A program made the translations under genes and the position numbers. Positions 24,343 to 33,598 of a DNA stretch of 64,000 nt are shown piece after piece (within the stretch, counting starts at the first letter, position 1; the number at the start of each line of letters is the position of its first letter). Location: positions 1 to 64,000 of the forward strand of contig CAYNPO010000013.1 in assembly GCA_964399165.1 (NCBI GenBank), read 5' to 3'. This stretch comes from UBA6144 sp964399165. GTDB taxonomy: Bacteria > Bdellovibrionota > Bacteriovoracia > Bacteriovoracales > Bacteriovoracaceae. Below the pieces are notes generated by a model, which was not told the DNA's origin, made no database searches, and was given only the letters and a program-made list of their open reading frames with translations.

Positions 24343-26379
24343 ATGCGCCACGCGGGGTTTTTCCTCTTCATTGTAGCCGCTTTGTACGTCCCTGTCCTGG
24401 GGGCGACGGAGTTGCCGGTGCTACAGCACGTACGTTTCCACCCGGACTTCCTGAAACAACCGGAAGCCTCACCCGGACCTGCGGCGGGCGCACAACTTCC
24501 CTGGCTGCGCCGTCTGGTGCCTGTGCTTTTTGACCAGGAAGTGGCCTCGAGCCGCCTCCACGTGAGGGCGGCCACGGCCCCGCAGAACTCGCTTCTCTAC
24601 CAACAGATCCACCGGTGGCTGGGCGATCGCCATGTGGCCATCGGGCAACAGGAAGCCAACCAGGTGGCGCAGTTCAACCAGCAGTTCAACATGGGGAGCC
24701 AGAATTTCTCCGGTTTCCGTTGGCAACGCCCCTTCGGTGCCTTCTCCCTCTACGTGGACCGCCAAGTGTCCCCCGACCTTTTCGACGACGCCCGTTGGAT
24801 CGTCATGGACACCTTCACCGTGAACGTGGAAGCCGCGAGCTTCTTGGGCAAACTCAACGAGGCAGGCGTGGTGGACATGACGGAGGCCGAGATCGCGGCC
24901 TTCGCGGGAATCACGTTCCGCCGCACCTACACCACCTACCATTTCGCCACGGGTTTCCTGGCGGGCCTGACCTCCGATTACTCACGACTCTTTCTGCCAT
25001 TCCTGCTGCATACGCCGGAAAACGCCCTGGGCCTCGGGGATGGCACCGTCATCAAGCGCCAGGACACTTGGAGCGTGGCCGCAGGCGGGCTCATCGAAAG
25101 TCCCAGCGCCTATGGCATGAGTTTCTCCGCCGGCGCCCTGGCGGAGGCCACCCATGACTCCCTCCTGACCGTCCAGCACATCCCCCCCCGGGACGCTGCC
25201 CGGCCGGGAGAGAACATCCGGGTCAGCCACCGCTCCACCCTCCGCCGCTCGGCCGGGGTCTCCGCGGGCCTGCAGCTGGACTTCTTCAAGCTCCTCCAGT
25301 TCACCCTGCTCTCCCACGACCTGGAGTACGGCGCCGAGGCGAGCAAGAGCTTCTATTTGAGCTTCCGCCCCGAGGACAGGGAGAAGCTATTGGGCGGCGA
25401 GCCCGAGGCCTCCGCGGAGTTCGCGGGACTCTTGCAGAAAAATTCCCCGGACATCCGCTGGCTAGAACCTTGGGTGGTGCGCCTGGACGAAGGCTCCACC
25501 GCCCTGGCGAGTTCCCAAAGCATGCTGCTGTTATGGGGCACCCTCAAGAAGGCCTCCCTCGAACAGGTGCGCGTGATCAAGGACCAAGTTCTGCGCACCT
25601 TCTTCCGCAGCCACAGCGAGTCCGTGCGCCTGGTGCAGAATTTCTGGAGCCGCCTCTTCTCGGGCTTCCTGTTCCGCCTTTTCAGCTTCAACGCCGGGGT
25701 CAAGACCGACGCCTCCACCACCCGCGCCCTGGACATCGAGTATGAGGCCACGCTACCCCAGTCCGCGGATCCCCAGCAGATGCTGCTCGAAAAGCACGAG
25801 CAGTTCTCCCTGGTGCTCTCCCTGACCTACCAAGCGGCCCGCACAGACCGCTGGCGCGACCGCCAACACAAGAAGGATGCCGAAACCTTCCTGGCCCGCT
25901 ACACCAACCTCCCGGCCAACTTCCGCACCATGGTCCGAAACAAGGAGTTGAGGGGTCCCCTGAAGATCGACCTGCGCCTGCGCGTGATGGGTGACGGCCT
26001 CGCTTGGTTCGCGGCCCTCCCGGATGCCGAGGTGGAGTCCGTCTTTCGCGGCGTGTGCGGCAAGCGCCCCCTGTGTTTCTCCTCCCTGGCCAATCCCTTC
26101 CGCGCCTACAAACGCGTCCTCGCCGGCACCGGCCGCCACGAACTCGCCCGCCTCAAGGAGCTCTTCGGGGCCCTGGCCAAGGAGGCCCGGGACACCGCCC
26201 CCTACCGGGCGCTCTTCGGGGAGTACGCCTTCTTCCACGGCAACTTCCGGGCCACCAGCCGCTCGGGCATGGGCTTCTCCACCCCGTTCACCTCTGGCCA
26301 GTTCCGCGGCCTCTCGCTCATCGACACCTACGACCGCCTCAACGGCACCCGCGGGCCCGCGTCCGTGGGCGAGGAGTGA
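24343..26379 (+). CDS. Large exported protein, unknown function
   Basis: A 678-residue protein with a signal peptide (about 1-20, ending VLG). No family is recognised. The middle portion (about 200-470) alternates hydrophobic and polar residues in a pattern compatible with beta-strands, and a cysteine pair (CGKRPLC, about 589-595) lies near the C-terminus. It may be an outer-membrane or periplasmic protein. It is followed two bases later by the Sua5 gene, whose GTG uses an SD inside this gene's end, so they are probably co-transcribed, though no functional link is obvious. Likely lineage-specific. Confidence 0.7.
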   Translation: MRHAGFFLFIVAALYVPVLGATELPVLQHVRFHPDFLKQPEASPGPAAGAQLPWLRRLVPVLFDQEVASSRLHVRAATAPQNSLLYQQIHRWLGDRHVAIGQQEANQVAQFNQQFNMGSQNFSGFRWQRPFGAFSLYVDRQVSPDLFDDARWIVMDTFTVNVEAASFLGKLNEAGVVDMTEAEIAAFAGITFRRTYTTYHFATGFLAGLTSDYSRLFLPFLLHTPENALGLGDGTVIKRQDTWSVAAGGLIESPSAYGMSFSAGALAEATHDSLLTVQHIPPRDAARPGENIRVSHRSTLRRSAGVSAGLQLDFFKLLQFTLLSHDLEYGAEASKSFYLSFRPEDREKLLGGEPEASAEFAGLLQKNSPDIRWLEPWVVRLDEGSTALASSQSMLLLWGTLKKASLEQVRVIKDQVLRTFFRSHSESVRLVQNFWSRLFSGFLFRLFSFNAGVKTDASTTRALDIEYEATLPQSADPQQMLLEKHEQFSLVLSLTYQAARTDRWRDRQHKKDAETFLARYTNLPANFRTMVRNKELRGPLKIDLRLRVMGDGLAWFAALPDAEVESVFRGVCGKRPLCFSSLANPFRAYKRVLAGTGRHELARLKELFGALAKEARDTAPYRALFGEYAFFHGNFRATSRSGMGFSTPFTSGQFRGLSLIDTYDRLNGTRGPASVGEE

Positions 26380-26381
26380 GC

Positions 26382-27329
26382 GTGGCTGGGCAAGACGGCA
26401 TCGCTCGCGCCCGGGAGCTGCTCCTCGCCGGTGATGTGGTGGCCATCCCCACCGAGACCGTCTACGGGCTGGCCGCCGACATCCGTTCCGAGCAGGGCCT
26501 GCGCCGGATCTTCACCGTGAAGGAGCGGCCGTTCTTCGATCCGCTCATCGTCCACGTGGACACGGTCGAGAAGGCCCGGGCCTTGACCACCGACTGGAGC
26601 GACGTTCACGACGCCCTGGCCGCCCGCTGCTGGCCCGGCCCCCTCACCCTCATTGCCCCCAAAAACGACAAAGTCCACCCGCTCATCACTTCGGGCCTCA
26701 CGGAGGTGGGTCTGCGCTGCCCGCGCCATGCGCTCACTTTGGAACTCCTCAAGGGCTTCGAGGGACTCGCCGCCCCCAGCGCCAATAAATTCGGCAAAAC
26801 CTCCCCCACCCGGGCCGAGCACGTCCAAGCGGAGTTCGGCGACGCCGTCCACGTGCTGGACGGCGGCCCCTGCGAGGTGGGGATCGAGTCCACCGTAGCG
26901 GCCCTGGTGCGCGAGGGTGGCCGCCGCAAGCTGTTGGTCTATCGGCCCGGCTTCTACACCGCCGCCGCCCTCCACGACATCTTGGAGGAGGCGGGTTTCC
27001 CCACGGAGACCTCCTATGCCGAGAGCCCCGTGGCACCGGGGCAGTTGCAGCACCACTACATGCCCACCATTCCTGTGCTGGTGGATGAAAAAGGCTCGCC
27101 GGACTTCCAGCTGCGCGCGGAAAAAACCGTGGGCCGCGCCTTTAAGCAGGTGGCGGTGCTGGAACTGGGTCCCGACGCCCCGCTGGCGGCCCGCCACTTC
27201 TACCAGAAGCTGCGTGACCTCTCCCCTGGCCACGACGCCATCCTGGTGCGGCTGGGCCCTTCCCAGCAGGGCGAGGCCTGGCGCGCGCTCCTGAACCGGT
27301 TGCAGAAGGCGGCATCCTTCAGGGGATGA
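26382..27329 (+). CDS. tsaC: Threonylcarbamoyl-AMP synthase (Sua5/YwlC type)
   Basis: A 315-residue enzyme making threonylcarbamoyl-AMP for the t6A37 modification of ANN-decoding tRNAs. The YrdC domain includes VAIPTETVYGLAAD (about 20-33), KERPFFDPLIVH and GLAAPSANKFGKTSPT; the C-terminal Sua5 domain with its VYRPGFYT and APGQLQHHYMP linker is present, so this is the long Sua5 form rather than E. coli TsaC. The start is GTG with GAGGAG five bases upstream. It is convergent with a membrane protein gene (11-bp overlap). Confidence 0.92.
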   Translation: MAGQDGIARARELLLAGDVVAIPTETVYGLAADIRSEQGLRRIFTVKERPFFDPLIVHVDTVEKARALTTDWSDVHDALAARCWPGPLTLIAPKNDKVHPLITSGLTEVGLRCPRHALTLELLKGFEGLAAPSANKFGKTSPTRAEHVQAEFGDAVHVLDGGPCEVGIESTVAALVREGGRRKLLVYRPGFYTAAALHDILEEAGFPTETSYAESPVAPGQLQHHYMPTIPVLVDEKGSPDFQLRAEKTVGRAFKQVAVLELGPDAPLAARHFYQKLRDLSPGHDAILVRLGPSQQGEAWRALLNRLQKAASFRG

Positions 27330-27900
27330 CTTTCAGCCAACCGAACTTCTTCACCACGTACAACAGGGCGGTGAAGGCCAACACCACGAACACGAACTTG
27401 CGCATGTTCTTGATGAGGCGGACGTACTCGTCCTGGGCCAGGTTGCCGGGGACGCCATGCTGGTCCAGCAGAGCGATCACCCGCTCGATGTCCCCGTCGG
27501 CCACCATGTGGATGTCGCCTGACTTGGTGAACACCGCCAGGATGGCGTTGGGCAGCAGCAGCTTGTACTGCTTAACGTCCTCGTACGGGACCCAGGTGTT
27601 GAAGAACGGCAGCCCGCGGTTGAAGAGGTAGCCCTTCTCGAAGAAGCGCACGCCGCGGATGAAGGCGTAGTAGAACGCCGGCACCAGCACCAACCCCGCC
27701 AAGGAAAAGAACTCCGTCGGATATCTCCAGTGGAAGCGGCAGACCGCCCAGAAATCCAGATTCCCCTGGGCGAGGAACTTCGGCTCCTGGAAAGTGGAAA
27801 GGTAGAAGTCGTTGAAGAAGAACAGGATGAGCGCCAACAGCACCAGGCGGAATACGCCTAACATGGAGGTGCGGTAGATGCGCTTGCCGCGGTTACTCAC
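27319..27900 (-). CDS. Membrane protein of unknown function
   Basis: A 193-residue protein with hydrophobic segments at about 13-32, 62-82 and 168-186, and a soluble middle portion (FNTWVPYEDVKQYKLLLPNAIL...) reminiscent of bacterial PH-like membrane proteins. It is the last gene of the kds operon, coupled to kdsC by an ATGA overlap, which suggests a role around LPS or envelope assembly. No specific family is recognised. Confidence 0.75.
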   Translation of the reverse strand: MSNRGKRIYRTSMLGVFRLVLLALILFFFNDFYLSTFQEPKFLAQGNLDFWAVCRFHWRYPTEFFSLAGLVLVPAFYYAFIRGVRFFEKGYLFNRGLPFFNTWVPYEDVKQYKLLLPNAILAVFTKSGDIHMVADGDIERVIALLDQHGVPGNLAQDEYVRLIKNMRKFVFVVLAFTALLYVVKKFGWLKVIP

Positions 27901-28442
27901 GGGCGGAACTCCGGAAGAGCCGGGGTGATGCCCTGTGCGTAGCGGAGCATGTCGATGACCTCGCGGGCGGCGCCGGTGCCTCCCACTTTCTCGGTAGTGT
28001 AGTGGCAGATCTCCAGCACTTCGATACCGGCGGTGGGGACGGTGGCGGCGAAGCCTGCGACCTTGAGCAGCGGGATGTCGAAGAGCTCATCGCCCATGTA
28101 CAGGATCTCAGAGGCGGCGACACCGTACTTTTTCATGATGTCGCTGAAGGCCTCGCGCTTGTCCTCCTTGCCCGCGTAGCAAAAGTGCAGCCCCAGCTGC
28201 TCCACGCGCTTTTGCACGCTCACGGAATTCCCGCCGGTGATGACGCCGACCTTGAGGCCCGCCTCCATCAGCACCTTCATGCCATAGCCGTCGTAGACGC
28301 AGAAAGTGCGGTTGAATCCCACTTCCTCCCCGTCCCAATGAACCTTGGCGTCCGTGAGGATGCCGTCCAGGTCGAAGCAGGCCACCTTGATCTTTTTGAG
28401 CCGCTCCGCGTGTTCGCGGGCGAGCGCGCGCAAATCCCTCAT
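27897..28442 (-). CDS. kdsC: KDO-8-phosphate phosphatase
   Basis: A 181-residue HAD-family phosphatase that hydrolyses 3-deoxy-D-manno-octulosonate 8-phosphate. HAD motif I is DLDGILTD (about 24-31), motif II is in VITGG, motif III is the lysine region, and motif IV is MGDELFDIPLL; the C-terminal GGTGAAREV segment is characteristic of KdsC. It is coupled to kdsA (ATGA). Confidence 0.92.
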   Translation of the reverse strand: MRDLRALAREHAERLKKIKVACFDLDGILTDAKVHWDGEEVGFNRTFCVYDGYGMKVLMEAGLKVGVITGGNSVSVQKRVEQLGLHFCYAGKEDKREAFSDIMKKYGVAASEILYMGDELFDIPLLKVAGFAATVPTAGIEVLEICHYTTEKVGGTGAAREVIDMLRYAQGITPALPEFRP

Positions 28443-29239
28443 GCTGAAGCCTCTTTGATGGCCAAAAGTTTCTCGACGATGCCTTTCACCTCATCCAGCG
28501 GCAGGGCCGTGGCGCTGTCGGAGAGCGCTTTGGCCGGCTCAGGGTGGGTCTCCATGAACACGCCGTCGGCTCCGGCGGCAACCGCCGCCTTGGCCAATAC
28601 CAGGATCTGCTCGCGTTTGCCGCCAGTGGCGGTGCCCAGGCCTCCCGGCCGCTGCACGCAGTGGGTGGCGTCGTGCACGGCGCGCACCCCGAAGCTCTTC
28701 ATGATTTGGAAGGACGCCATGTCCACCACCAGATTGTTGTAGCCGAAGGAGCTGCCACGCTCGGTGAGGATTATACGGTCCTTGGAAAGCCCCGCGGAAA
28801 CCGCCTTATCGACGATGTTCTTGGTCTCCTCAGGGGAGAGAAACTGTCCCTTCTTCACCTTGAGCTCGCGCCTGTGTTTCACACAGGCGAGCGCCCCGGC
28901 GTGGATCATGTCGGTCTGGCGGCACAGGAAGGCCGGCACCTGCAGCACGCTGACCACCTCGGCCACGGGCATGGCCTGCTCGGGCAGATGGAAGTCCGTC
29001 AGGGTGGGGACGCCGAAAGTCTTGCCCACCTCCTGCAGGATCTTGAGGCCCTCATCGAGGCCCGGGCCCCGGTAGGAAGTGAAGGAGCTGCGGTTGGCCT
29101 TATCGAAGCTGCCCTTGAAATGCAGGCGGATTTTGCCCTCCAGGGGCCGCAAATCCTGCACCAAGCGCTCGGCCAGGGAGAGGGCGAAGTCACGCCCTTC
29201 CAGGACGCAGGGACCGATGTAGAAATCCATTTTTCTCAT
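28439..29239 (-). CDS. kdsA: KDO-8-phosphate synthase
   Basis: A 266-residue enzyme condensing phosphoenolpyruvate with arabinose-5-phosphate. Key segments are IGPCVLEG (8-15), FKGSFDKANRSS, CRQTD and KKGQFLSPEE. Cys11 in GPC matches the metal-binding cysteine of the metal-dependent class (as in Aquifex, also residue 11), where the E. coli type has asparagine. The 266 residues also match the shorter metal-type enzymes. It is coupled by ATGA overlaps to both pyrG and kdsC. Confidence 0.95.
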   Translation of the reverse strand: MRKMDFYIGPCVLEGRDFALSLAERLVQDLRPLEGKIRLHFKGSFDKANRSSFTSYRGPGLDEGLKILQEVGKTFGVPTLTDFHLPEQAMPVAEVVSVLQVPAFLCRQTDMIHAGALACVKHRRELKVKKGQFLSPEETKNIVDKAVSAGLSKDRIILTERGSSFGYNNLVVDMASFQIMKSFGVRAVHDATHCVQRPGGLGTATGGKREQILVLAKAAVAAGADGVFMETHPEPAKALSDSATALPLDEVKGIVEKLLAIKEASA

Positions 29240-30849
29240 GGGCGTGTTCCTTGGGCGGCCGCGGCTTTGAGAAGGCCGGTGAACAAAGGATGCGGGGCCA
29301 CGGGACGCGATTTGAATTCGGGGTGGTACTGGCAGGCGATGAAGTATGGGTGGTCCTTGAGCTCGATGATCTCCACCAGGTTGAGCTGGCGGTTGGTGCC
29401 GGACACCACCAAGCCTGCATCCTTGAGCTTGGGTAGAAAGGCGTTGTTCACCTCCAGCCGGTGGCGGTGGCGCTCGGATATGGTGGTGGTGCCGTAGATT
29501 TTCTCGGCCAACGAGCCAGGCTCGATGCTGCAGTCATAGGCGCCCAGGCGCATGGTGCCGCCCTTGGAAGCGTCCCGCTGCCCGTGCATGTAATGAACGA
29601 CGAAGTCGCCCTCGTCGGTGAATTCCATGGAGGTGGCCTTTTGGATGCCTGCCATGTGGCGCGCGTACTCGATGATGGCAAGCTGCAGCCCGAGGCAGAT
29701 CCCGAAGAAGGGCTTTTTGTTTTCCCGTGCGTACTTGATCGCCATGATCTTGCCCTCGGTGCCCCGGGAGCCGAAGCCCCCGGGAACGAGGATACCGTCC
29801 ACGCTCTTGAGCGCTGAGAGGTCTTTGCTCTTCTCGAGCTCCTCGGCGTCGATGTACACCGGCTTCAGCTTGGACTGGGTCGCCATAGCGGCGTGCCGCA
29901 GGGCCTCGTCCAGGGACTTGTAGCTCTCGATCAGGTCCGTGTACTTGCCGACGATGCCGATGGAAACCTCGCGCACGGGGTTGGCGGCGTTGTGGACCAC
30001 TTGCTCGAGCTCCTTCAAATTCGGGCGCGGGGACCAGATGTTGAGGATCTCGGTGATGCGTTCGTCCAGACCTTGGCGGTGAAACTCCAGCGGGACCTTG
30101 TAGATCAGGTCCATGTCGATGGACTGAAACACGTTCTGCTTGGGCACGTTGCAGAAGAGCGAGATCTTCTCCAGTATGTCCTGGTCCACCTCGCGGTCGG
30201 CACGGCAGATGATGATTTGGGGGAAAAGGCCGATCCCGCGCAACTCTTTCACCGAGTGCTGGGCAGGTTTGGATTTGAGTTCGCCGGCGGCGGCGATGTA
30301 GGGGATCAGCACCAGGTGCACGAACAGGACATTCTCGGTACCCACGTCCAGGGCGAACTGGCGGATGCTCTCCATGTAGGGCAGTGACTCGATGTCCCCC
30401 ACCGTCCCGCCGATCTCCCCGATCAAGAGGTCGCACTTCTCCGCCGCCTTGTGGATCCGGCGCTTGATCTCGTCGGTGATGTGGGGAACGACCTGTACCG
30501 TCTTGCCGAGGTATTTGCCTTCGCGCTCGTTTTCGATCACCTGCAGGTACACCTGCCCGGTGGTGAAGTTGTTGGTCTTGGAGAGGGTCAGCGTGGTGAA
30601 GCGCTCGTAGTGGCCCAGGTCCAGGTCGGTCTCGGCGCCGTCGTCGGTGACGAACACCTCACCGTGCTGAGTGGGGCTCATGGTGCCAGGGTCCACGTTG
30701 ATGTACGGGTCCATCTTCAGCATGTTGATGCGGAAGCCCCTTCGCTCCATCAGCGAGGCGATACTCGCCGCCGCCAGCCCCTTGCCCAGTGAGCTGGTCA
30801 CGCCGCCGGTGATGAAGATGTACTTCTTCGTTTGTTTACCGTTCGCCAT
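29236..30849 (-). CDS. pyrG: CTP synthase
   Basis: A 537-residue enzyme converting UTP to CTP with glutamine. The synthetase domain begins KYIFITGGVTSSLGKGL (9-25). The glutaminase domain carries VPGGFGSRG and the catalytic Cys385 in GICLGLQLA, with the His/Glu pair in YHPEF. The start is ATG 30849, with GAGG six bases upstream inside the kdsB 3' end (14-bp overlap). CTP is the co-substrate of KdsB, the gene just upstream, which explains the position. Confidence 0.96.
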   Translation of the reverse strand: MANGKQTKKYIFITGGVTSSLGKGLAAASIASLMERRGFRINMLKMDPYINVDPGTMSPTQHGEVFVTDDGAETDLDLGHYERFTTLTLSKTNNFTTGQVYLQVIENEREGKYLGKTVQVVPHITDEIKRRIHKAAEKCDLLIGEIGGTVGDIESLPYMESIRQFALDVGTENVLFVHLVLIPYIAAAGELKSKPAQHSVKELRGIGLFPQIIICRADREVDQDILEKISLFCNVPKQNVFQSIDMDLIYKVPLEFHRQGLDERITEILNIWSPRPNLKELEQVVHNAANPVREVSIGIVGKYTDLIESYKSLDEALRHAAMATQSKLKPVYIDAEELEKSKDLSALKSVDGILVPGGFGSRGTEGKIMAIKYARENKKPFFGICLGLQLAIIEYARHMAGIQKATSMEFTDEGDFVVHYMHGQRDASKGGTMRLGAYDCSIEPGSLAEKIYGTTTISERHRHRLEVNNAFLPKLKDAGLVVSGTNRQLNLVEIIELKDHPYFIACQYHPEFKSRPVAPHPLFTGLLKAAAAQGTRP

Positions 30850-31570
30850 GCAAAGCCTCTTCCACTTTCTTGACGTCGGCGGGGACGTCCACGCCGATGA
30901 GTTCCTGCCGCGTTTCGAGGGCGCCGATGGACATGCCGTCCTCCAAGGCGCGCAATTGCTCCAGCTTCTCGAGATTCTCGAGCCTGCCCTCGGGCAGGGC
31001 CACGAAGCGCGCCAGCGCCTGGGCGCGGTAACTGTAGACACCTACGTGCTGGTGCCAACCCGGTTCCTGGCCGTCCCGGTCATGTGGCACCGGTGAACGG
31101 CTGAAGTACAGGCAACGCCCCCCCTTCCCCATCACCGTTTTCACCACGTTGGGATCGCCCCAAGCGGCCTCGGCACGCGAGCGCGGCCTTACCACTGTGG
31201 CGATGTCGAACCCGGAAGCACGGTGGAAGGCGGCAAGCTCGGCCAACATTTCCCCCTTCAGCAAAGGCTCGTCGCCCTGGACGTTGATATACAACTCGAA
31301 ACCCGGAAGGTGGCGCGCGGCTGCCAGGGCGATGCGCTCGGAGCCGGAGGGCACGTCGTCGTCCACCCGCAAACAACGCCCTCCAAACCCCTCCACGGCA
31401 TGCTGGATGCGCCCGTCGTCCGTGACCACATAGCACGGAAGTCCCGAGCGCACGGCATTTTCATAAACCCGTTGGATCATGGGACGTCCAAGGATGGGGG
31501 CGAGGGGTTTGCCGGGGAACCGGGTAGAGCTATAGCGGGCGGGAATGAGTACGGCGGCTGCCTGGGCCAT
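30836..31570 (-). CDS. kdsB: CMP-KDO synthetase
   Basis: A 244-residue cytidylyltransferase activating KDO with CTP for LPS assembly. The nucleotide loop PARYSSTRFPGKPLAPI lies near residues 10-26, INVQGDEPLL in the middle, with the typical YFSRSPVPHDRD region. GAGGG stands just before the ATG. It opens the kdsB-pyrG-kdsA-kdsC-membrane protein operon. Confidence 0.95.
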   Translation of the reverse strand: MAQAAAVLIPARYSSTRFPGKPLAPILGRPMIQRVYENAVRSGLPCYVVTDDGRIQHAVEGFGGRCLRVDDDVPSGSERIALAAARHLPGFELYINVQGDEPLLKGEMLAELAAFHRASGFDIATVVRPRSRAEAAWGDPNVVKTVMGKGGRCLYFSRSPVPHDRDGQEPGWHQHVGVYSYRAQALARFVALPEGRLENLEKLEQLRALEDGMSIGALETRQELIGVDVPADVKKVEEALHGER

Positions 31571-31594
31571 GATCCCTCAGTGTGACGACACCCC

Positions 31595-31624
31595 ATCATA
31601 GGGCCCCGCTTCGGCCTCCGACAA
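31595..31624 (-). promoter_or_regulatory. Promoter of the kds operon
   Basis: On the minus strand TTGTCG, an 18-base spacer and TATGAT; the -10 ends 24 bases before the kdsB start, leaving room for an SD. Confidence 0.5.
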
Positions 31625-31635
31625 CCTTTTCCCCG

Positions 31636-31666
31636 TTGTCTCTGAGGGGTGCCTGCGCGTTATAAT
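31636..31666 (+). promoter_or_regulatory. Promoter with consensus -10, leaderless geometry
   Basis: TTGTCT (31636-31641), a 19-base spacer and a perfect TATAAT (31661-31666), five bases before ATG 31672. Confidence 0.5.
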
Positions 31667-31671
31667 AAGGC

Positions 31672-32007
31672 ATGCGTTTCCTGTTGCTCTTTACATGGGT
31701 GAGCTGGTCGGCCGTGGCGCAAACTGCCCCCGGTTTCGATCCTTTGACCTCGCCTAACATGAGTGTGCGCTGCCGTGACCTCCTGAAGGAGCGCAACGAG
31801 AAGATCCAGGTGCGGCAGAAACTCTCCTCCCTCGTCCAACGCAATGACGCCCTCTTGAAGAAGGTGGCCCCCAACCGCGTCTCAATGAGGCGTCGGCTGG
31901 AAGCCAATGGGATCACCTTGCGTAATGAGCACTACTTGGCCGCCCTCCAGGTGCAGAACATGGAGGAGGGCATCGTCCGTTCGGGATGCCCCGGCATCAG
32001 TCTCTGA
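31672..32007 (+). CDS. Small exported protein
   Basis: A 111-residue protein with a signal peptide (about 1-16, ending VAQ). The mature part is highly charged, predicted helical (CRDLLKERNEKIQVRQKLSSLV) and has two cysteines. No family is recognised. It is monocistronic, flanked by its own promoter and terminator, and its ATG lies directly downstream of a consensus -10, so its mRNA is probably leaderless. Confidence 0.75.
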   Translation: MRFLLLFTWVSWSAVAQTAPGFDPLTSPNMSVRCRDLLKERNEKIQVRQKLSSLVQRNDALLKKVAPNRVSMRRRLEANGITLRNEHYLAALQVQNMEEGIVRSGCPGISL

Positions 32008-32011
32008 AAAG

Positions 32012-32034
32012 CGCCAATTATTTGGCGTTTTCTT
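32012..32034 (+). terminator. Intrinsic terminator
   Basis: A 6-bp stem CGCCAA/TTGGCG with TTAT loop, extended through a bulged G by an A-tract pairing with the T-run. Confidence 0.75.
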
Positions 32035-32093
32035 TCCCCGACCCCTGTTGTTAAGATCGCCGAGCACACACGACACGAACGTGGAGAGAGAGC

Positions 32094-33596
32094 TTGGCAC
32101 CATGGCGCTTCTTGGCCGCATTGGCCTGGATGATGGCGGTGGTCCCGTCCCACGCCCAGGAAGGGTTGGGGCCCGACCCCATCCCGGGGGAGACGTTTCC
32201 CGCGGAGGCCAGCGCCTCCATGCCCGAAGCCCTCCCCCGTGACACCGGCGCTCCCGCCGACAATGTGCCCGTGGCCGAACGTCCGGACGCACGCGTGGTG
32301 GAACTGCGCTCGGTGATCGAAGAGGCCCTCCGCAAGAATCCCACGGAGCAAGTTCGCCACAGCCAGAACGCCCGACTGGACCTGCTCAAACAGGACCTCA
32401 CGGAAAGTTTCTGGCTCCCCAACCTGACCTTGGACTTCAACGTTTCCAATCACCGCTATGACCGGGTGTATACCTCAACCCAGAGCATTCCCGGCACCGC
32501 CTCCTCGCCCTCTCCGGGCGGCTCCCTGGGGCTCACCGTCGAGGATTACACCGTCTTCAACTGGGGACGGGACTACCTCGCCTACCTGAACACCAAGCAG
32601 AACCTGCTGCGCGAGCACCAACGGTTGGTCGAGGCCCGCCGCCGCCTGCGCTTCCAGGTGATCGCCCAGTACTTCAACTTGGTGCGCGTAAAGGAGTTCG
32701 CCAAGATCAAGCGCGAGCAGCTCCGGCAAGCCTCCTTCATCCACCGCTTGGCGCGGGAGAAGTTGCAGCTGCGCAAAGTCCCGGCCATGGAGTACTACCA
32801 AACCCGGGCGGAGTTCCTGCGGGCCCAGACCGAGTACCAGCAGGGCCTCTTCGACGTGGGCCAGGAAGAAGAGCGCATGGCGAACCTACTGGGCGACGAG
32901 TATCGTCCCGCCTACCGCCCCATGGAGCAACTGCGCTTCACCAGCGTTTCCACCTCGCCGGAAGAGGCCCTGCGACATGCCCTCTCGACCTCTCCCTCTT
33001 TCCGGGACGCCAAGGTTGCCTACGAAACAGCATCCCGCGCTTACGAGAAGGCCCTCAAGGACAACCTTCCCCTACCCAAGTTCACGCTCGGCGTGGGGAC
33101 CTACGCCCAACAGTTCGGCCCCGACGGGAACACTTGGCTGCGGGAGACGCCCACCGGCCGGGACGTGGAGATGGTGGCGGCCGTGAACATGCGCTGGACC
33201 CTCACCGGGGAGGGGGGGCTCTTCAACTCGCGCGTTAACAAGCTGGCTTACCTGGATAAACGCATCACCGAGATCCGCTTCTACAACTCCAAGCGTGAGG
33301 TGGAGGTCCGCCTGCGCACCCTCCTGGCCACCTTGCGCTTCCTGGAACAAAAGGTGGCGGTAGCCGACTACCAGGACAAGAACGCCCGCTCCAACTTCGA
33401 CAGCACCCTCAACCAGTACACCACCGGCCGCACTCCCTTCCCCCAGATCAAGTTGGCCCTGGACAACTGGGTGCTGTCCGAGATGAATTCCGAGAACGTG
33501 AAATACGAGCACCTGCTGCGCAAGCTCGAGCTCGCCGAGGTCATGGGGCTGGACGATCTCCCGGGCGAAAACTTTGAAACCCTGGCGGTGAGGTGA
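32094..33596 (+). CDS. TolC-family outer-membrane channel
   Basis: A 500-residue outer-membrane efflux protein forming the trimeric exit duct of a type I or RND-type system. The start is a TTG at 32094 with GGAG seven bases upstream, giving a complete signal peptide (to SHA, about residue 21); the ATG at 32102 is out of frame. The body shows two OEP repeats rich in long coiled-coil helices (for example REHQRLVEARRRLRFQVIAQ and the equivalent C-terminal half). A proline/alanine-rich linker (about 30-65) precedes the first repeat. No adaptor or inner-membrane pump is adjacent. Confidence 0.85.
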   Translation: MAPWRFLAALAWMMAVVPSHAQEGLGPDPIPGETFPAEASASMPEALPRDTGAPADNVPVAERPDARVVELRSVIEEALRKNPTEQVRHSQNARLDLLKQDLTESFWLPNLTLDFNVSNHRYDRVYTSTQSIPGTASSPSPGGSLGLTVEDYTVFNWGRDYLAYLNTKQNLLREHQRLVEARRRLRFQVIAQYFNLVRVKEFAKIKREQLRQASFIHRLAREKLQLRKVPAMEYYQTRAEFLRAQTEYQQGLFDVGQEEERMANLLGDEYRPAYRPMEQLRFTSVSTSPEEALRHALSTSPSFRDAKVAYETASRAYEKALKDNLPLPKFTLGVGTYAQQFGPDGNTWLRETPTGRDVEMVAAVNMRWTLTGEGGLFNSRVNKLAYLDKRITEIRFYNSKREVEVRLRTLLATLRFLEQKVAVADYQDKNARSNFDSTLNQYTTGRTPFPQIKLALDNWVLSEMNSENVKYEHLLRKLELAEVMGLDDLPGENFETLAVR

Positions 33597-33598
33597 GT

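Noticed and set aside
32102..32104. ATG near the TolC start
   Set aside because: Out of frame with the channel; TTG 32094 gives a full signal peptide and has GGAG seven bases upstream.
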